Of a stretch of 50,967 nt of DNA, positions 16,673 through 25,636 are shown in pieces. A program made the position numbers and the translations under genes. Location: the NCBI GenBank assembly GCA_035318985.1, contig DATHDP010000052.1, positions 1 through 50,967 of the forward strand, in the 5' to 3' direction. A model generated the notes under the pieces. The model had not been told where the DNA came from. It saw only the letters and a program-made list of their open reading frames with translations, and made no database searches. Each line of letters starts with the position of its first letter. Position 1 is the stretch's first letter. This DNA is from VBAS01 sp035318985 (GTDB lineage Bacteria; Bacteroidota; Bacteroidia; Chitinophagales; Chitinophagaceae).

Positions 16673-19234
16673 ATGCAGTCATTCTATCAATTTACTACAC
16701 AGGAAGTCTTTGATCAACTCAAAACATCTGCTTCAGGCTTGAACAGCGAAGTGGTGCCAGCGCTTCAAAAAAAATATGGAGCCAACGTTTTACAGGAAGC
16801 AAAACAAAAAACCAAATTAGCGATCCTGCTGTCACAGTTCACCGATATAATGATCATTATACTGGTGATCGCCGCAATTATTTCATTTGTAGTAGGAGAG
16901 CATACAGATGCATTTGTTATTCTTGCCATCATAATTGGCAACGCATGGATGGGATATTACCAGGAATATAATGCAGAAAGATCGGTGAGGATGCTAAAAA
17001 AAATGGCGGCACAATTTGCGACTGTTTTGCGTAATGATGATCCTGCTAAAATTGAAGCTGACCAGTTGGTGCCCGGTGATATTATTTTATTAGAAGCGGG
17101 AGATATTGTTCCTGCCGATGCAAGGTTGATCGAAGTACATTCTTTTAAAACAGATGAAGCATCACTTACAGGAGAGAGTCATTCAGTTGAAAAGAAAACG
17201 GATGCTGTAAAAGAAGAAAACCTTGTTCCCGGCGATCAGCTTAATATGATCTTCAAAGGAACTATCGTGAGCAATGGTTCGGCCAAAGCAGTAGTAACAA
17301 CTACCGGCATGAATACAGAGTTAGGGAAAATTGCAGGATTGCTGGAAGTTGAATCTCAAAAAACACCGTTACAAAAAAGACTCTCTGTTTTTAGTAAGCA
17401 GCTTGCAGTTATTGTTATTATTATCTGCCTCATCGTATTTGGTATTGGTTTGCTGCGTGGTGAACCTTCTTTTGTAATGTTCCTTACTGCATTGTCGCTG
17501 GCAGTTGCTGCATTGCCCGAAGCGCTGCCGGCAGTAATTACAATTGCACTTGCACGGGGAGCAAGACGAATGGTAAAGCAAAATGCCTTGATGAGAAAAT
17601 TACCTGCGGTGGAAACGTTGGGTTCTGTAACTTATATCTGCAGTGATAAAACAGGAACGCTTACGCAAAATAATATGACGGTGGAAAAGTTGGAGGCTGC
17701 GCCGGAAAAAGAAGATCTGTTAAAGCATGCGATGATCTTAAATAATGAAGTAAAATTTTCTGTAGATGGTTTGCTGGGTGATTCTACAGAAACTGCATTG
17801 GTGGATCATGCATTGGAAAAAGGTTTTTCAAAAGAAGAGTCGGATAAACAATTTCCTTTTGTATTAAAACTTCCTTTTGATTCTGAAAGAATGCGGATGA
17901 GCACTTTGCATAAGCATGAGGATAAATGGATATTATTTGTGAAAGGCGCCCCGGTAAAAATGCTGGAAGTATTAAGTGGAAAATATAAAGAACAAACCCC
18001 TGGGTGGCTTGATAAAAATCGTGAATGGGCTGCTGATGGTTTAAGGGTTTTATTTTTTGGATATAAAACATTTGATCATGATCCGGGAGAAATAAAAGCA
18101 GATGCAGAAACTGACCTGGATTTTTTAGGCATGACTGCAATGATAGATCCTCCGCGGGAAGAAGTGATCGAAGCTATAAAGCAATGTAAAACTGCAGGCA
18201 TCAAATCAGTGATGATAACCGGTGACCAGCCACTTACCGCAAAAGCGATCGCAGAACGATTAGGTATGATCGGAAAAGGACACGAAGGTGTAAAGACAGG
18301 AGCTGATCTTGAAAAATTATCACCCGAAGCATTCAGTACAGAAGTAAAAAACACCATTGTATATGCACGGGTATCGCCTGAACAAAAATTAAATATTGTA
18401 AAAGCATTGCAAAGCAATGGAGAATTTGTAGCTATGACCGGCGATGGTGTGAATGATGCACCATCTTTGAAGCAAGCTGATATCGGTGTGGCAATGGGAA
18501 TAACAGGGACTGATGTCTCCAAAGAATCAGCAGATATGATCTTGCTGGATGATAATTTTGCCACAATTGTAAAAGCAATACGTGAAGGAAGAAGAATTTA
18601 TGAGAATATCCGGAAGTTTATTTTGTATGTGCTATCCTGTAATCTTGGCGAGATACTAACTATTGTCTTAGCACCGCTCCTTGGTTTTGCAATTCCTTTA
18701 CTTCCCACCCAGATACTTTGGATCAACCTGGTGACAGACGGCTTGCCAGGGTTGGCACTTGTAACAGAACCTGCAGAGAAAGATATTATGAAACGTCCAC
18801 CACGGCCGCCCAAAGAAAATCTATTCGCGGGTGGATTGGTTGCAAGAATATTACTGACAGGAATTATACTGACTCTTGCTGCTATTTTCGTTCAATGGTG
18901 GGCGGCAGGACAGCTATACGATGTTAGAACGCAGCAAACAATGGTATTCACAACACTTTGTTTTGTGCAATTGGGTAATGCGTTATCGGTTCGCTCAGTC
19001 TATAATTCGCTATTTTCTTCAAGGATATTTGCAAACAAAGAATTGTGGGGAGCAATTGTGCTTACAGTCATTCTGCAAATGTTGATCGTGTATGTTCCTT
19101 TTTTGCAATCTATTTTTAAAACAACAGCTTTAGCATGGAATGCAATGATTGCTATTCTAATTGCTACTATTGGTTCTGTACTTTGTATTGAATTATTAAA
19201 ATACCTGAATAAAAGAAAATACTTTAAAAAATAA
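16673..19234 (+). CDS. Calcium-type P-type ATPase (P2 cation transporter)
   Basis: 853 residues, full length for a bacterial SERCA/PMCA-like pump. Visible in order: two N-terminal membrane segments (IMIIILVIAAIISFVVG and AFVILAIIIGNAWMG), actuator TGES in DEASLTGESHSVEKK, TM4 motif PEALP in AVAALPEALPAVIT, phosphorylation motif SDKTGTLTQN (Asp325), KGAP of the nucleotide domain, MITGDQPLTAKAIAE, and hinge MTGDGVNDAPSLKQADIGVAMG, then four C-terminal membrane segments with a NLVTDGLPGLAL block. Expected to export Ca2+ or a related cation at ATP cost; the exact ion is inferred from overall class. A possible Nramp-like transporter follows 44 bases after the stop, so the two may share a transcript. 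Confidence 0.93.
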   Translation: MQSFYQFTTQEVFDQLKTSASGLNSEVVPALQKKYGANVLQEAKQKTKLAILLSQFTDIMIIILVIAAIISFVVGEHTDAFVILAIIIGNAWMGYYQEYNAERSVRMLKKMAAQFATVLRNDDPAKIEADQLVPGDIILLEAGDIVPADARLIEVHSFKTDEASLTGESHSVEKKTDAVKEENLVPGDQLNMIFKGTIVSNGSAKAVVTTTGMNTELGKIAGLLEVESQKTPLQKRLSVFSKQLAVIVIIICLIVFGIGLLRGEPSFVMFLTALSLAVAALPEALPAVITIALARGARRMVKQNALMRKLPAVETLGSVTYICSDKTGTLTQNNMTVEKLEAAPEKEDLLKHAMILNNEVKFSVDGLLGDSTETALVDHALEKGFSKEESDKQFPFVLKLPFDSERMRMSTLHKHEDKWILFVKGAPVKMLEVLSGKYKEQTPGWLDKNREWAADGLRVLFFGYKTFDHDPGEIKADAETDLDFLGMTAMIDPPREEVIEAIKQCKTAGIKSVMITGDQPLTAKAIAERLGMIGKGHEGVKTGADLEKLSPEAFSTEVKNTIVYARVSPEQKLNIVKALQSNGEFVAMTGDGVNDAPSLKQADIGVAMGITGTDVSKESADMILLDDNFATIVKAIREGRRIYENIRKFILYVLSCNLGEILTIVLAPLLGFAIPLLPTQILWINLVTDGLPGLALVTEPAEKDIMKRPPRPPKENLFAGGLVARILLTGIILTLAAIFVQWWAAGQLYDVRTQQTMVFTTLCFVQLGNALSVRSVYNSLFSSRIFANKELWGAIVLTVILQMLIVYVPFLQSIFKTTALAWNAMIAILIATIGSVLCIELLKYLNKRKYFKK

Positions 19235-19278
19235 AACTGTAGGATATGAATCGGGATTAATAATTCATTTTGTTTACC

Positions 19279-20631
19279 ATGACCACCGATAAATACATTA
19301 TAACTGAAAAAACAATTAACGAGCCCCCGGTTTCTTTTAGTAAGAGATTGAAATTTCTTGGGCCTGGTTTTATTTTATCAGCTTCTATAGTTGGTTCAGG
19401 TGAATTGATAGCCACGACCATATTGGGTGCAAAGGCAGGATTTATTGCTTTCTGGGTGATCATTGTAAGTTGCCTGATAAAAGTAGCCGTGCAACTGGAG
19501 TTTGGTAAACAAGCTATACTCACTGGTGAAACTGTTATGAGCCTGTTTAATAAACTACGGGGCATCCGTTTCGGTAAAGCAGGATGGGCCGTTTGGACAG
19601 TAGGTATATTGACCACTCTTAAAATTGTACAGCTGGGAGGAATGATCGGCGGTTCAGCAGTTGTATTAAAAATGTTATTTAACGGGTTGCCCTTATACCT
19701 ATATGTTATTTTACTTGTTATTCTAACAGCTGCAATGATCTATGGCGGTTATTATAAAGCAGTGGAAAAAATATCCCTGGTAATGGTTGTTGCTTTTACG
19801 GTCACTACCATCATTGCATTAATTGCACTTCATTATACACCATTCAGCTTTACATGGAAAGATGTTGCCAGCGGATTACGATTCAGGTTACCTTCTGAAT
19901 ATGTTGCAGTGGCTTTTGGTGCATTCGGAATAACGGGAGTAGCAAGCGATGAGATCATTGCTTATAATTATTGGTGCATTGAAAAAGGATATGCTGCCTA
20001 TACCGGGCCGCGGGATAACAGTGATGAATGGAAAAAGAGGGCCCGGGGATGGATCAAGGTGATGTACCTGGATGCAACCGTAGCAATGATCATTTATACA
20101 TCAGTGACGGCAGCCTTTTATTTATTGGGTGCCGCGATATTGCACGGCAAGTCCGTTATTCCGCAAGGCAATGGAGTGATCGAAGCAATTTCATTTATTT
20201 ATACGCAGTCATTGGGAGAAGGGGCCAAACTCATTTATCTTATCGGCGCATTCTTTGTTTTATTCTCCAGTGTATTTGCATCGCTTGCAGCATGGACAAG
20301 ACTTTTTCCTGATATTTTTGGACAAGTGGGCTGGATAAATTTTACTGATGAAGCGCAAAGAAAAAAAACAGTGAGGTGGCTGTCATGGATCATCCCCAGT
20401 GCCTGGGCCCTCATGTATTTCTTCATCAACCTTCCTGTATTGATGATCCTCTTCGGAGGAATCGTCGGTTCTGTTATGCTTTTTGTTGTGGTTTTTGCCG
20501 CTATACAATTTTATAAAAACCGGGTTCGGTATTTGGCTTCGGGCAGTTTTTATAATGTGGCATTTGTAATGAGTGTTTTGTCTATTATCTGTGTGGGAGT
20601 ATACGGATTAATTCAGCTTTTTTCCAACTAA
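19279..20631 (+). CDS. Nramp-like divalent-metal transporter, divergent motifs
   Basis: 450 residues with about eleven hydrophobic segments. The N-terminal GPGFILSASIVGSGELIATT is the equivalent of Nramp TM1, but the canonical DPGN is replaced by GSGE. The TM6 region reads VAVAFGAFGITGVASDEIIAY and lacks the MPH motif. This matches the group of Nramp relatives with altered ion sites (some carry Mg2+, others are untested), so the ion cannot be named. Start set at the ATG at 19279 rather than a TTG nine bases earlier. It follows the P-type ATPase closely. A long inverted repeat begins 10 bases after the stop. Confidence 0.85.
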   Translation: MTTDKYIITEKTINEPPVSFSKRLKFLGPGFILSASIVGSGELIATTILGAKAGFIAFWVIIVSCLIKVAVQLEFGKQAILTGETVMSLFNKLRGIRFGKAGWAVWTVGILTTLKIVQLGGMIGGSAVVLKMLFNGLPLYLYVILLVILTAAMIYGGYYKAVEKISLVMVVAFTVTTIIALIALHYTPFSFTWKDVASGLRFRLPSEYVAVAFGAFGITGVASDEIIAYNYWCIEKGYAAYTGPRDNSDEWKKRARGWIKVMYLDATVAMIIYTSVTAAFYLLGAAILHGKSVIPQGNGVIEAISFIYTQSLGEGAKLIYLIGAFFVLFSSVFASLAAWTRLFPDIFGQVGWINFTDEAQRKKTVRWLSWIIPSAWALMYFFINLPVLMILFGGIVGSVMLFVVVFAAIQFYKNRVRYLASGSFYNVAFVMSVLSIICVGVYGLIQLFSN

Positions 20632-20641
20632 CCTAACTCAA

Positions 20642-20788
20642 GTAGTGTCTAAGGTGAAAAAAATGAACCACATAGGCATATAGGACACAATAGAATGACA
20701 CATAGTCTATGTGAAACCCTATGTTTCTAATGTTTCTATGTGGTTCAAAAAGTATTTCACAATAGTCTGATTCAAGCTGAGACACTAC
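20642..20788. repeat. Long nested inverted repeat between genes
   Basis: Three nested pairs: GTAGTGTCT (20642) with AGACACTAC (20780-20788); GGTGAAA with TTTCAC (20755-20760); TGAACCACATAG (20664-20675) with CTATGTGGTTCA (20736-20747). A 15-base palindrome, CACATAG-T-CTATGTG, sits inside at 20699-20713. The whole could fold into one long hairpin. It may be a MITE-like or dispersed non-coding repeat; no coding sequence is evident. Confidence 0.75.
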
Positions 20789-20860
20789 CACAGCTTACGG
20801 CTTGTTGAATTAGTATTTTTATCTTGTGATAACAACAATGAACAACTAAAAACCAGGTGT

Positions 20861-21265
20861 ATGGATAAAAATAAGGTATATGTTTTTCGTCTCAAACCCG
20901 GTGAAGATCTTCGCAAGAGCATTGAAGCGATAGTGAAAGAAAAAAATATTGATGCCGGCTGGATCAACACCTGTGTAGGCAGCCTTACTGATTATACGAT
21001 ACGCTTTGCCAACCAACAAGAAGGCATCCATGGTTCCGGTCATTTTGAAATTGTAAGTCTTACAGGTACGATTTCGATTAATGGCAGTCATTTGCATATC
21101 AGCATCAGCGATAGTACTGGTAAAACAATTGGCGGTCATTTATTGGAAGGGTGTAAAATTTATACTACAGCAGAAATTGTTATCGGCTATACTACAGCTT
21201 ATGAATTCACAAGAAAGAAAGATGGAACTACTGATTGGGAAGAACTGCATGTAAATGAAAAATAG
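20861..21265 (+). CDS. PCC/DUF296-domain protein
   Basis: 134 residues, a single domain. Motifs: VFRLKPGEDLRKSIEAIVKEKNI (helix), GSLTDYTIRFAN, then HLHISISDSTGKTIGGHLLEGCKIYTTAEIVI, with the His residues that bind metal in this family. PCC/PPC (DUF296) proteins are trimeric; plant members bind AT-rich DNA through an extra hook that is not seen here, and many bacterial ones have unknown function. It stands alone between a long inverted repeat and the fucosidase gene (81-base gap). Confidence 0.85.
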   Translation: MDKNKVYVFRLKPGEDLRKSIEAIVKEKNIDAGWINTCVGSLTDYTIRFANQQEGIHGSGHFEIVSLTGTISINGSHLHISISDSTGKTIGGHLLEGCKIYTTAEIVIGYTTAYEFTRKKDGTTDWEELHVNEK

Positions 21266-21346
21266 CTTCAGCTCTGCGTAATCCAAAATAAGAATTACAA
21301 CTTCTATCTTAATTCATAATATTTTTACCGGACAAAATAACCAGCT

Positions 21347-22798
21347 ATGAAATTTGTTTTAGCACTGTTTTTTCTATTTACTATCAGCAACAATTCATTT
21401 AGCCAGGAGCATAATGAATATTTTCCTGATCCGGATACCGCTATTCAACACCGGCTTGAAGAATGGAAAGATCTGAAATTCGGTTTGCTGATGCATTGGG
21501 GTACTTATAGTCAATGGGGAATTGTAGAAAGCTGGAGCATTTGTCCTGAAGATCTTGGCTGGGCATCAGCGGCACGCAAAAAAGGAATAGCCGAAGGAAA
21601 TTATTCTGAATATGTAAAAGCATATGAGAAATTAAAGACCACGTTTGATCCAGTAAAATTCAACCCTGAGAAATGGGCTGCTGCAGCTAAGTATGCGGGC
21701 ATGAAATATATGGTGTTTACTACTAAACATCATGATGGCTTTTGTATGTTCGATACTAAGTACACTGATTATAAGATAACCGATAAGGCTTGTGCTTTTT
21801 CATCGAACCCACGCAGCAATGTTGCTAAAGAAATTTTTAATGCCTTTCGAGATCAAAACATGTGGATAGGCGCCTATTTTTCAAAACCGGATTGGCACAG
21901 TGATTATTATTGGTGGAAACAATTTCCACCGGCAGACAGGAATTGTAATTACCAGATCGATAAATATCCTGCACAATGGAAAAAATTTGTGGACTATACA
22001 CATGGACAGTTAAATGAATTGGTAAGTGACTATGGTAAACTCGATATTCTCTGGCTCGATGGGGGATGGGTTCGAAAGACAAGTGATGAGGAAGTGAAAA
22101 ATACTTTATTGGAAAAATATGAAGGTGTACGCTGGGCCCGCAACCCGCAGAACCAGGATATAGATATGCCACGACTGGTAAAAGAAGTAAGAACGAAACA
22201 GCCGAAGATGATCGTAGTGGATAGAGCTGTACCGGGTGAACAACAAAATTATCTTACGCCGGAACAACATATACCAGACAATGGCTTGCCTTATCCATGG
22301 GAAACATGTATGACGATGGCTGGCAGTTGGAGCTATGTGCCCAATGATATCTATAAACCAACAAATGAATTGATCGAAAAACTGGTTGACATTGTAAGTA
22401 AAGGCGGAAATTATTTATTGAATATCGGGCCGTCGCCGGAAGGGGAGTTCAGTGATTCAGCTTATGCAAGACTAAAAGAGATCGGTGACTGGATGAAAAT
22501 AAACAGTGAAGCGATCTATGGAACAAGAATGTATTCTGTGTTCGGCGAAGGAGATAATATTCGCTATACACAAACAAAAAATGGTAAGACGAAATATATT
22601 TTTCTTTTCAATTTTCCTGGTGAACATTTGTTGCTTACTAAGATCGAAATAGATAAACGACAAAAACTTTCCATGCTGGGTTCGTCAAAAAAGATCAGTT
22701 ATACTCAAACCTCCAATGGTCTTGAAATAAATTTGCCAAAGGAATTAAAAACTACCAGCGATCATGTGTGGGTATTGAAGATATCAGATCCATCGTAA
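21347..22798 (+). CDS. GH29 alpha-L-fucosidase, secreted
   Basis: 483 residues with a signal peptide (FVLALFFLFTISNNSFSQ). GH29 hallmarks: KFGLLMHWGTYSQWG near the N-terminus, MKYMVFTTKHHDGFCMF, the nucleophile motif DILWLDGGW (Asp238), and a substrate-pocket segment SWSYVPNDIYKPTNELI, followed by GNYLLNIGPSPEGEF. A beta-sandwich-like tail is present. It releases L-fucose from glycans in the periplasm or outside the cell. The acid/base residue is not conserved enough in GH29 to be marked by eye. The serine hydrolase gene starts about 100 bases downstream. Confidence 0.93.
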   Translation: MKFVLALFFLFTISNNSFSQEHNEYFPDPDTAIQHRLEEWKDLKFGLLMHWGTYSQWGIVESWSICPEDLGWASAARKKGIAEGNYSEYVKAYEKLKTTFDPVKFNPEKWAAAAKYAGMKYMVFTTKHHDGFCMFDTKYTDYKITDKACAFSSNPRSNVAKEIFNAFRDQNMWIGAYFSKPDWHSDYYWWKQFPPADRNCNYQIDKYPAQWKKFVDYTHGQLNELVSDYGKLDILWLDGGWVRKTSDEEVKNTLLEKYEGVRWARNPQNQDIDMPRLVKEVRTKQPKMIVVDRAVPGEQQNYLTPEQHIPDNGLPYPWETCMTMAGSWSYVPNDIYKPTNELIEKLVDIVSKGGNYLLNIGPSPEGEFSDSAYARLKEIGDWMKINSEAIYGTRMYSVFGEGDNIRYTQTKNGKTKYIFLFNFPGEHLLLTKIEIDKRQKLSMLGSSKKISYTQTSNGLEINLPKELKTTSDHVWVLKISDPS

Positions 22799-22900
22799 TA
22801 TACGCATCGGAAGGTGAACATTGAATTAAGCGATGTAACCAATAAAGTGTTTGTTGCGTCTAATGGCATATCTTACTTTCCATAACAAATAAATATCTGC

Positions 22901-24235
22901 ATGAAAAAAATATTTCTTTTTCTTTCCTTACTCTGGATAGGTTATTTCAGCTTCGCACAGCAGGGCGATAAACTCGATACATTGATAAGTGCTTATGCAA
23001 AGTTGCATAAGTTCAACGGCTCAGCTCTGGTAGCAAAGAATGGCGTCATACTATTAAATAAAGGATATGGATACAGGAATGCCGAAAATAAAGTGGTAAA
23101 TAATGAGCAAACCATTTTCCAGTTGGGTTCTATTACAAAGCAATTTACCTCAGCCGTTATTCTGAAATTGCAGGAAGAAAAAAAACTAAGTGTTTCTGAT
23201 AAGCTCAGTAAATATTTTCCTGGCTATCCAAAAGGAGATAGTATTACGATCGAACATTTACTGACGCATACTTCCGGCATTTATAATTATACCAATGATG
23301 CGAATTTTATGTCAAATGAAGTTACCAAACCAGCGAGTCGTGAAAAGATAATGGCACTGTTCAAGGATAAACCGCTTGATTTTTCGCCGGGCACAAGCTG
23401 GAATTATTCCAATAGCGGTTATTCATTGTTGGGATATATTATTGAGGCGGTAACAGGGAAACCTTATTACCAGGCAGTACGCAAGTATATATTTACACCG
23501 TTACACATGACACACAGCGGGTTTGATTTCACTCATTTAAAAAAGAAGGAAAAGGCAACGGGTTATTTTTCTTTGGAAGGGAAAAACCCTGCAATAGCAC
23601 CTATTGTGGATTCCAGTGTTTCTTTTTCTGCAGGTGCTATTTATTCTACCGTCGGTGATTTGTTTTTATGGCATAAGGCATTGCAGAAAAATACGGTCTT
23701 ATCCAAAGCGCAGCAGGAAAAAGCATATACACCTGTGAAAAATAAGTATGGCTATGGATGGGGTATAGACAGCATTGAAGGCAAAAGAAATGTTTCGCAT
23801 GGGGGTGGCATACATGGGTTTATTACTGAAATTTCAAGAGTGCCGGAAGATGATGTATGTGTTATACTGTTAAGTAATGCATCTGATCCATTGGGAGATA
23901 TTACCAAAAGCATAATTGCCATCCTGTATGGAAGAGAATATGTACTGCCGAAGGAAAGGATTGTGATGAAGCTGCCAGAGGAAAAACTAAAACAGTATGA
24001 AGGGGAATATGAATTAAATAAGGATCTGCATGTAATTATAAATTTAAAAGATGGAGAGCTGGTAGCAACACCGACCGGCCAAAGAGCAGAGGTCCTGTAT
24101 GCCGAAAAAGAAGATTTTTTATTTGTGCAATCACAGGATATACAGTTAGAATTTACAAGGAATGAGAAGAAAGAAGTTGATGGATTTATCCTGCACCAGG
24201 GCGGGCAGAAAATACCATGTAAAAAAATAAAATAG
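22901..24235 (+). CDS. Secreted serine hydrolase, beta-lactamase (class C) family
   Basis: 444 residues. The signal peptide ends near FSFAQQ. Penicillin-binding-type motifs: S77-x-x-K80 in QLGSITKQFTS, Y169-S-N171 in SWNYSNSGYSLLGY, and HGGGIHGF near residue 300 as the third (KTG-equivalent) motif. A C-terminal beta-rich domain of about 110 residues (from ~330) follows, like the lipocalin-type tail of many esterase/peptidase members. Could be a peptidase, esterase or lactamase; not a dedicated antibiotic-resistance enzyme on this evidence. A paralogous family member lies at 43720-44997. Confidence 0.88.
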   Translation: MKKIFLFLSLLWIGYFSFAQQGDKLDTLISAYAKLHKFNGSALVAKNGVILLNKGYGYRNAENKVVNNEQTIFQLGSITKQFTSAVILKLQEEKKLSVSDKLSKYFPGYPKGDSITIEHLLTHTSGIYNYTNDANFMSNEVTKPASREKIMALFKDKPLDFSPGTSWNYSNSGYSLLGYIIEAVTGKPYYQAVRKYIFTPLHMTHSGFDFTHLKKKEKATGYFSLEGKNPAIAPIVDSSVSFSAGAIYSTVGDLFLWHKALQKNTVLSKAQQEKAYTPVKNKYGYGWGIDSIEGKRNVSHGGGIHGFITEISRVPEDDVCVILLSNASDPLGDITKSIIAILYGREYVLPKERIVMKLPEEKLKQYEGEYELNKDLHVIINLKDGELVATPTGQRAEVLYAEKEDFLFVQSQDIQLEFTRNEKKEVDGFILHQGGQKIPCKKIK

Positions 24236-24527
24236 TTTCAATCAACCCTGTCTCTGGTTCTTATCTGTAGTTAAAATAAAGTAGGGCTGTCGATAATACC
24301 TGGCGAAATAGTACTGTTTAATTAGATTAGCTTATTGCCTTTTATTAGTCTATCTTTACTAAGTGCCATTTAATTAGGCTCACATTCAGTATAAGACCGC
24401 TCCAAATTTTTTACTTTTTCCCTCAGTATTAATTTATCCTTCTTTACTCTTTGTTTCTGATTTTAGTCACAACCTGTCTCGTTGTAAGCGGGAAGTATTT
24501 TATTTTTTTATTTTAAACTATTTATTT
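24236..24527 (+). other. Gene-free leader region before the RRM gene
   Basis: 292 bases with no ORF supported. Several stop-rich AT tracts are present, and the last 45 bases form a T-rich leader just before the RRM start. It probably contains the promoter and a long 5' leader, as seen for abundant small RNA-binding proteins, but I see no defined riboswitch or hairpin. Confidence 0.4.
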
Positions 24528-24797
24528 ATGAACATGTATGTTTCGAATTTAAGCTTTCACACAAATGAGGAAGCTTTAAGAGATCTGTTTACCCCATTTG
24601 GTAATGTTACTTCTGCAAAAGTGATCAATGACAGGGAAAGCGGAAGAAGCCGTGGTTTTGGTTTTGTTGAAATGGATGTTGTAGCAGAAGGACAGGCAGC
24701 TATGAAGGCGCTGAACAATAAAGAAATTGAAGGAAGATCATTATCTGTTTCAGTGGCAAAGGAAAAAACAACACGTACTGATAACAAAAGGTGGTAA
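24528..24797 (+). CDS. Single-RRM RNA-binding protein
   Basis: 89 residues. One RNA recognition motif: RNP2 is MYVSNLSF and RNP1 is RGFGFVEM, with the spacing of glycine-poor bacterial RRM proteins. The two aromatic residues that stack on RNA are Tyr/Phe in these motifs. The tail is short and basic (TTRTDNKRW). Such small RRM proteins are abundant cytoplasmic RNA-binding factors in Bacteroidota and can affect many transcripts. A clear rho-independent terminator follows at 24833. Confidence 0.95.
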   Translation: MNMYVSNLSFHTNEEALRDLFTPFGNVTSAKVINDRESGRSRGFGFVEMDVVAEGQAAMKALNNKEIEGRSLSVSVAKEKTTRTDNKRW

Positions 24798-24832
24798 GGT
24801 AATAATATCTAACTATATCTTTTAATTAACTG

Positions 24833-24864
24833 ATCTGCGGGATACTTATCCTGCAGATTTTTTT
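24833..24864 (+). terminator. Rho-independent terminator of the RRM gene
   Basis: Stem ATCTGCGGGATA / TATCCTGCAGAT (one G:T pair) with a tiny loop, then a run of seven T's to 24864. It lies 36 bases after the RRM stop. Confidence 0.85.
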
Positions 24865-24884
24865 AATTATATATCTGTCTAAAT

Positions 24885-24907
24885 AAAACGAGCTGCCTAT
24901 GCAGCTC
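24885..24907 (-). terminator. Rho-independent terminator of the 24933-25217 gene
   Basis: On the minus strand GAGCTGC / GCAGCTC with loop ATAG (24890-24907) is followed by GTTTTATTT. It lies just past the minus-strand gene's stop at 24933. The loop and stem are short, but the T-rich tail fits. Confidence 0.7.
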
Positions 24908-24932
24908 TTAAACTTTAAAATATAAAAAAGGA

Positions 24933-25217
24933 TCAGTTAAGTACTGCTTCTTTTTTTCTGTCGGGCAAGCCAATTGCAGCTGTCTCATTTACTTCATAAC
25001 AAAAATTAGTGGCCAAACCTTCTGACGCCCCATCAAGAAATTTTTGAAGCTGATCAGCACTGGTTGCTTCCCAAACACAAGTGCCGGTCTTTCCATCCTG
25101 TGATGGAAAAACAGATAGAACACTAGTGCCGGCAGGTGTATTCCCGACTACAGATTGTGCTTTTGCCCAGAAAGCTGCAGGGTCAGTGATGTTGGTGTGT
25201 TGCGCTATTACTAACAT
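24933..25217 (-). CDS. Small unknown protein, 94 residues
   Basis: 94 residues, no signal peptide or membrane segment. It starts MLVIAQHTNITDPAAFWAKA and contains CVWEATSADQLQKFLDG and NFCYEVNE. The beta-alpha pattern (strand, helix, strand, strand, helix) suggests a ferredoxin-like fold of the kind shared by dimeric alpha/beta-barrel proteins, but no family is recognised. The ATG at 25217 has no strong ribosome-binding site. It has its own terminator. Confidence 0.75.
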   Translation of the reverse strand: MLVIAQHTNITDPAAFWAKAQSVVGNTPAGTSVLSVFPSQDGKTGTCVWEATSADQLQKFLDGASEGLATNFCYEVNETAAIGLPDRKKEAVLN

Positions 25218-25636
25218 AATTTAAAATTTATATCCGCTCCATAAGAATTCAGGATCGGATGTGGTTAAAAAATAAATACAAAAAGATCAAACAAAAGTTT
25301 TCGCTTTATTAAAGCTTAGAGGGGATGAATAAAGTGGTAGAGTAAATGTAGTCTTTTTCTTTCCAGGTGTCTTCCAAATCATTTTCATAATAAAAAAATA
25401 ATAAATGCCTTCGCCCTGGTTCGTGTCCCCGATTGATTAAATAGGTATAAGTATCCCCCCTTTGTGGGATTGACTTTCGGGTTGCCATATAATAAATTTG
25501 CTATACTAAATCGTTGTCGCACCCGTATTACTGGTACTTCTTTAAGTAATCGCAATTAATCGCCACTCTCTGGAATCAAATACAATTTGTTATTATTCGT
25601 ACAAGGAAGATCATTTTAACTTCTTAAATTTTTTTT
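25218..25636. other. Gene-free region with a repeat-derived segment
   Basis: 419 bases without a supported gene. It contains the REP-like leader and half-REP at 25389-25428. The rest is AT-rich and includes stop codons in all frames I read. Confidence 0.5.
25389..25428 (+). repeat. REP-like leader joined to a half-REP
   Basis: The leader AATAAAAAAATAATAAATGC (25389-25408) matches the leader of the REP-like copies at 12314 and 14976, but the hairpin that should follow is replaced by TTCGCCCTGGTTCGTGTCC, the sequence that brackets the yihY scrap near 11.4 kb. So it links the two repeat families. Confidence 0.6.

Noticed and set aside
22901..24235. Serine hydrolases as antibiotic-resistance beta-lactamases
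   Set aside because: Both members (also 43720-44997) have only the general class C/PBP motifs, which are shared by many esterases and peptidases; no AmpR-type regulator is nearby.
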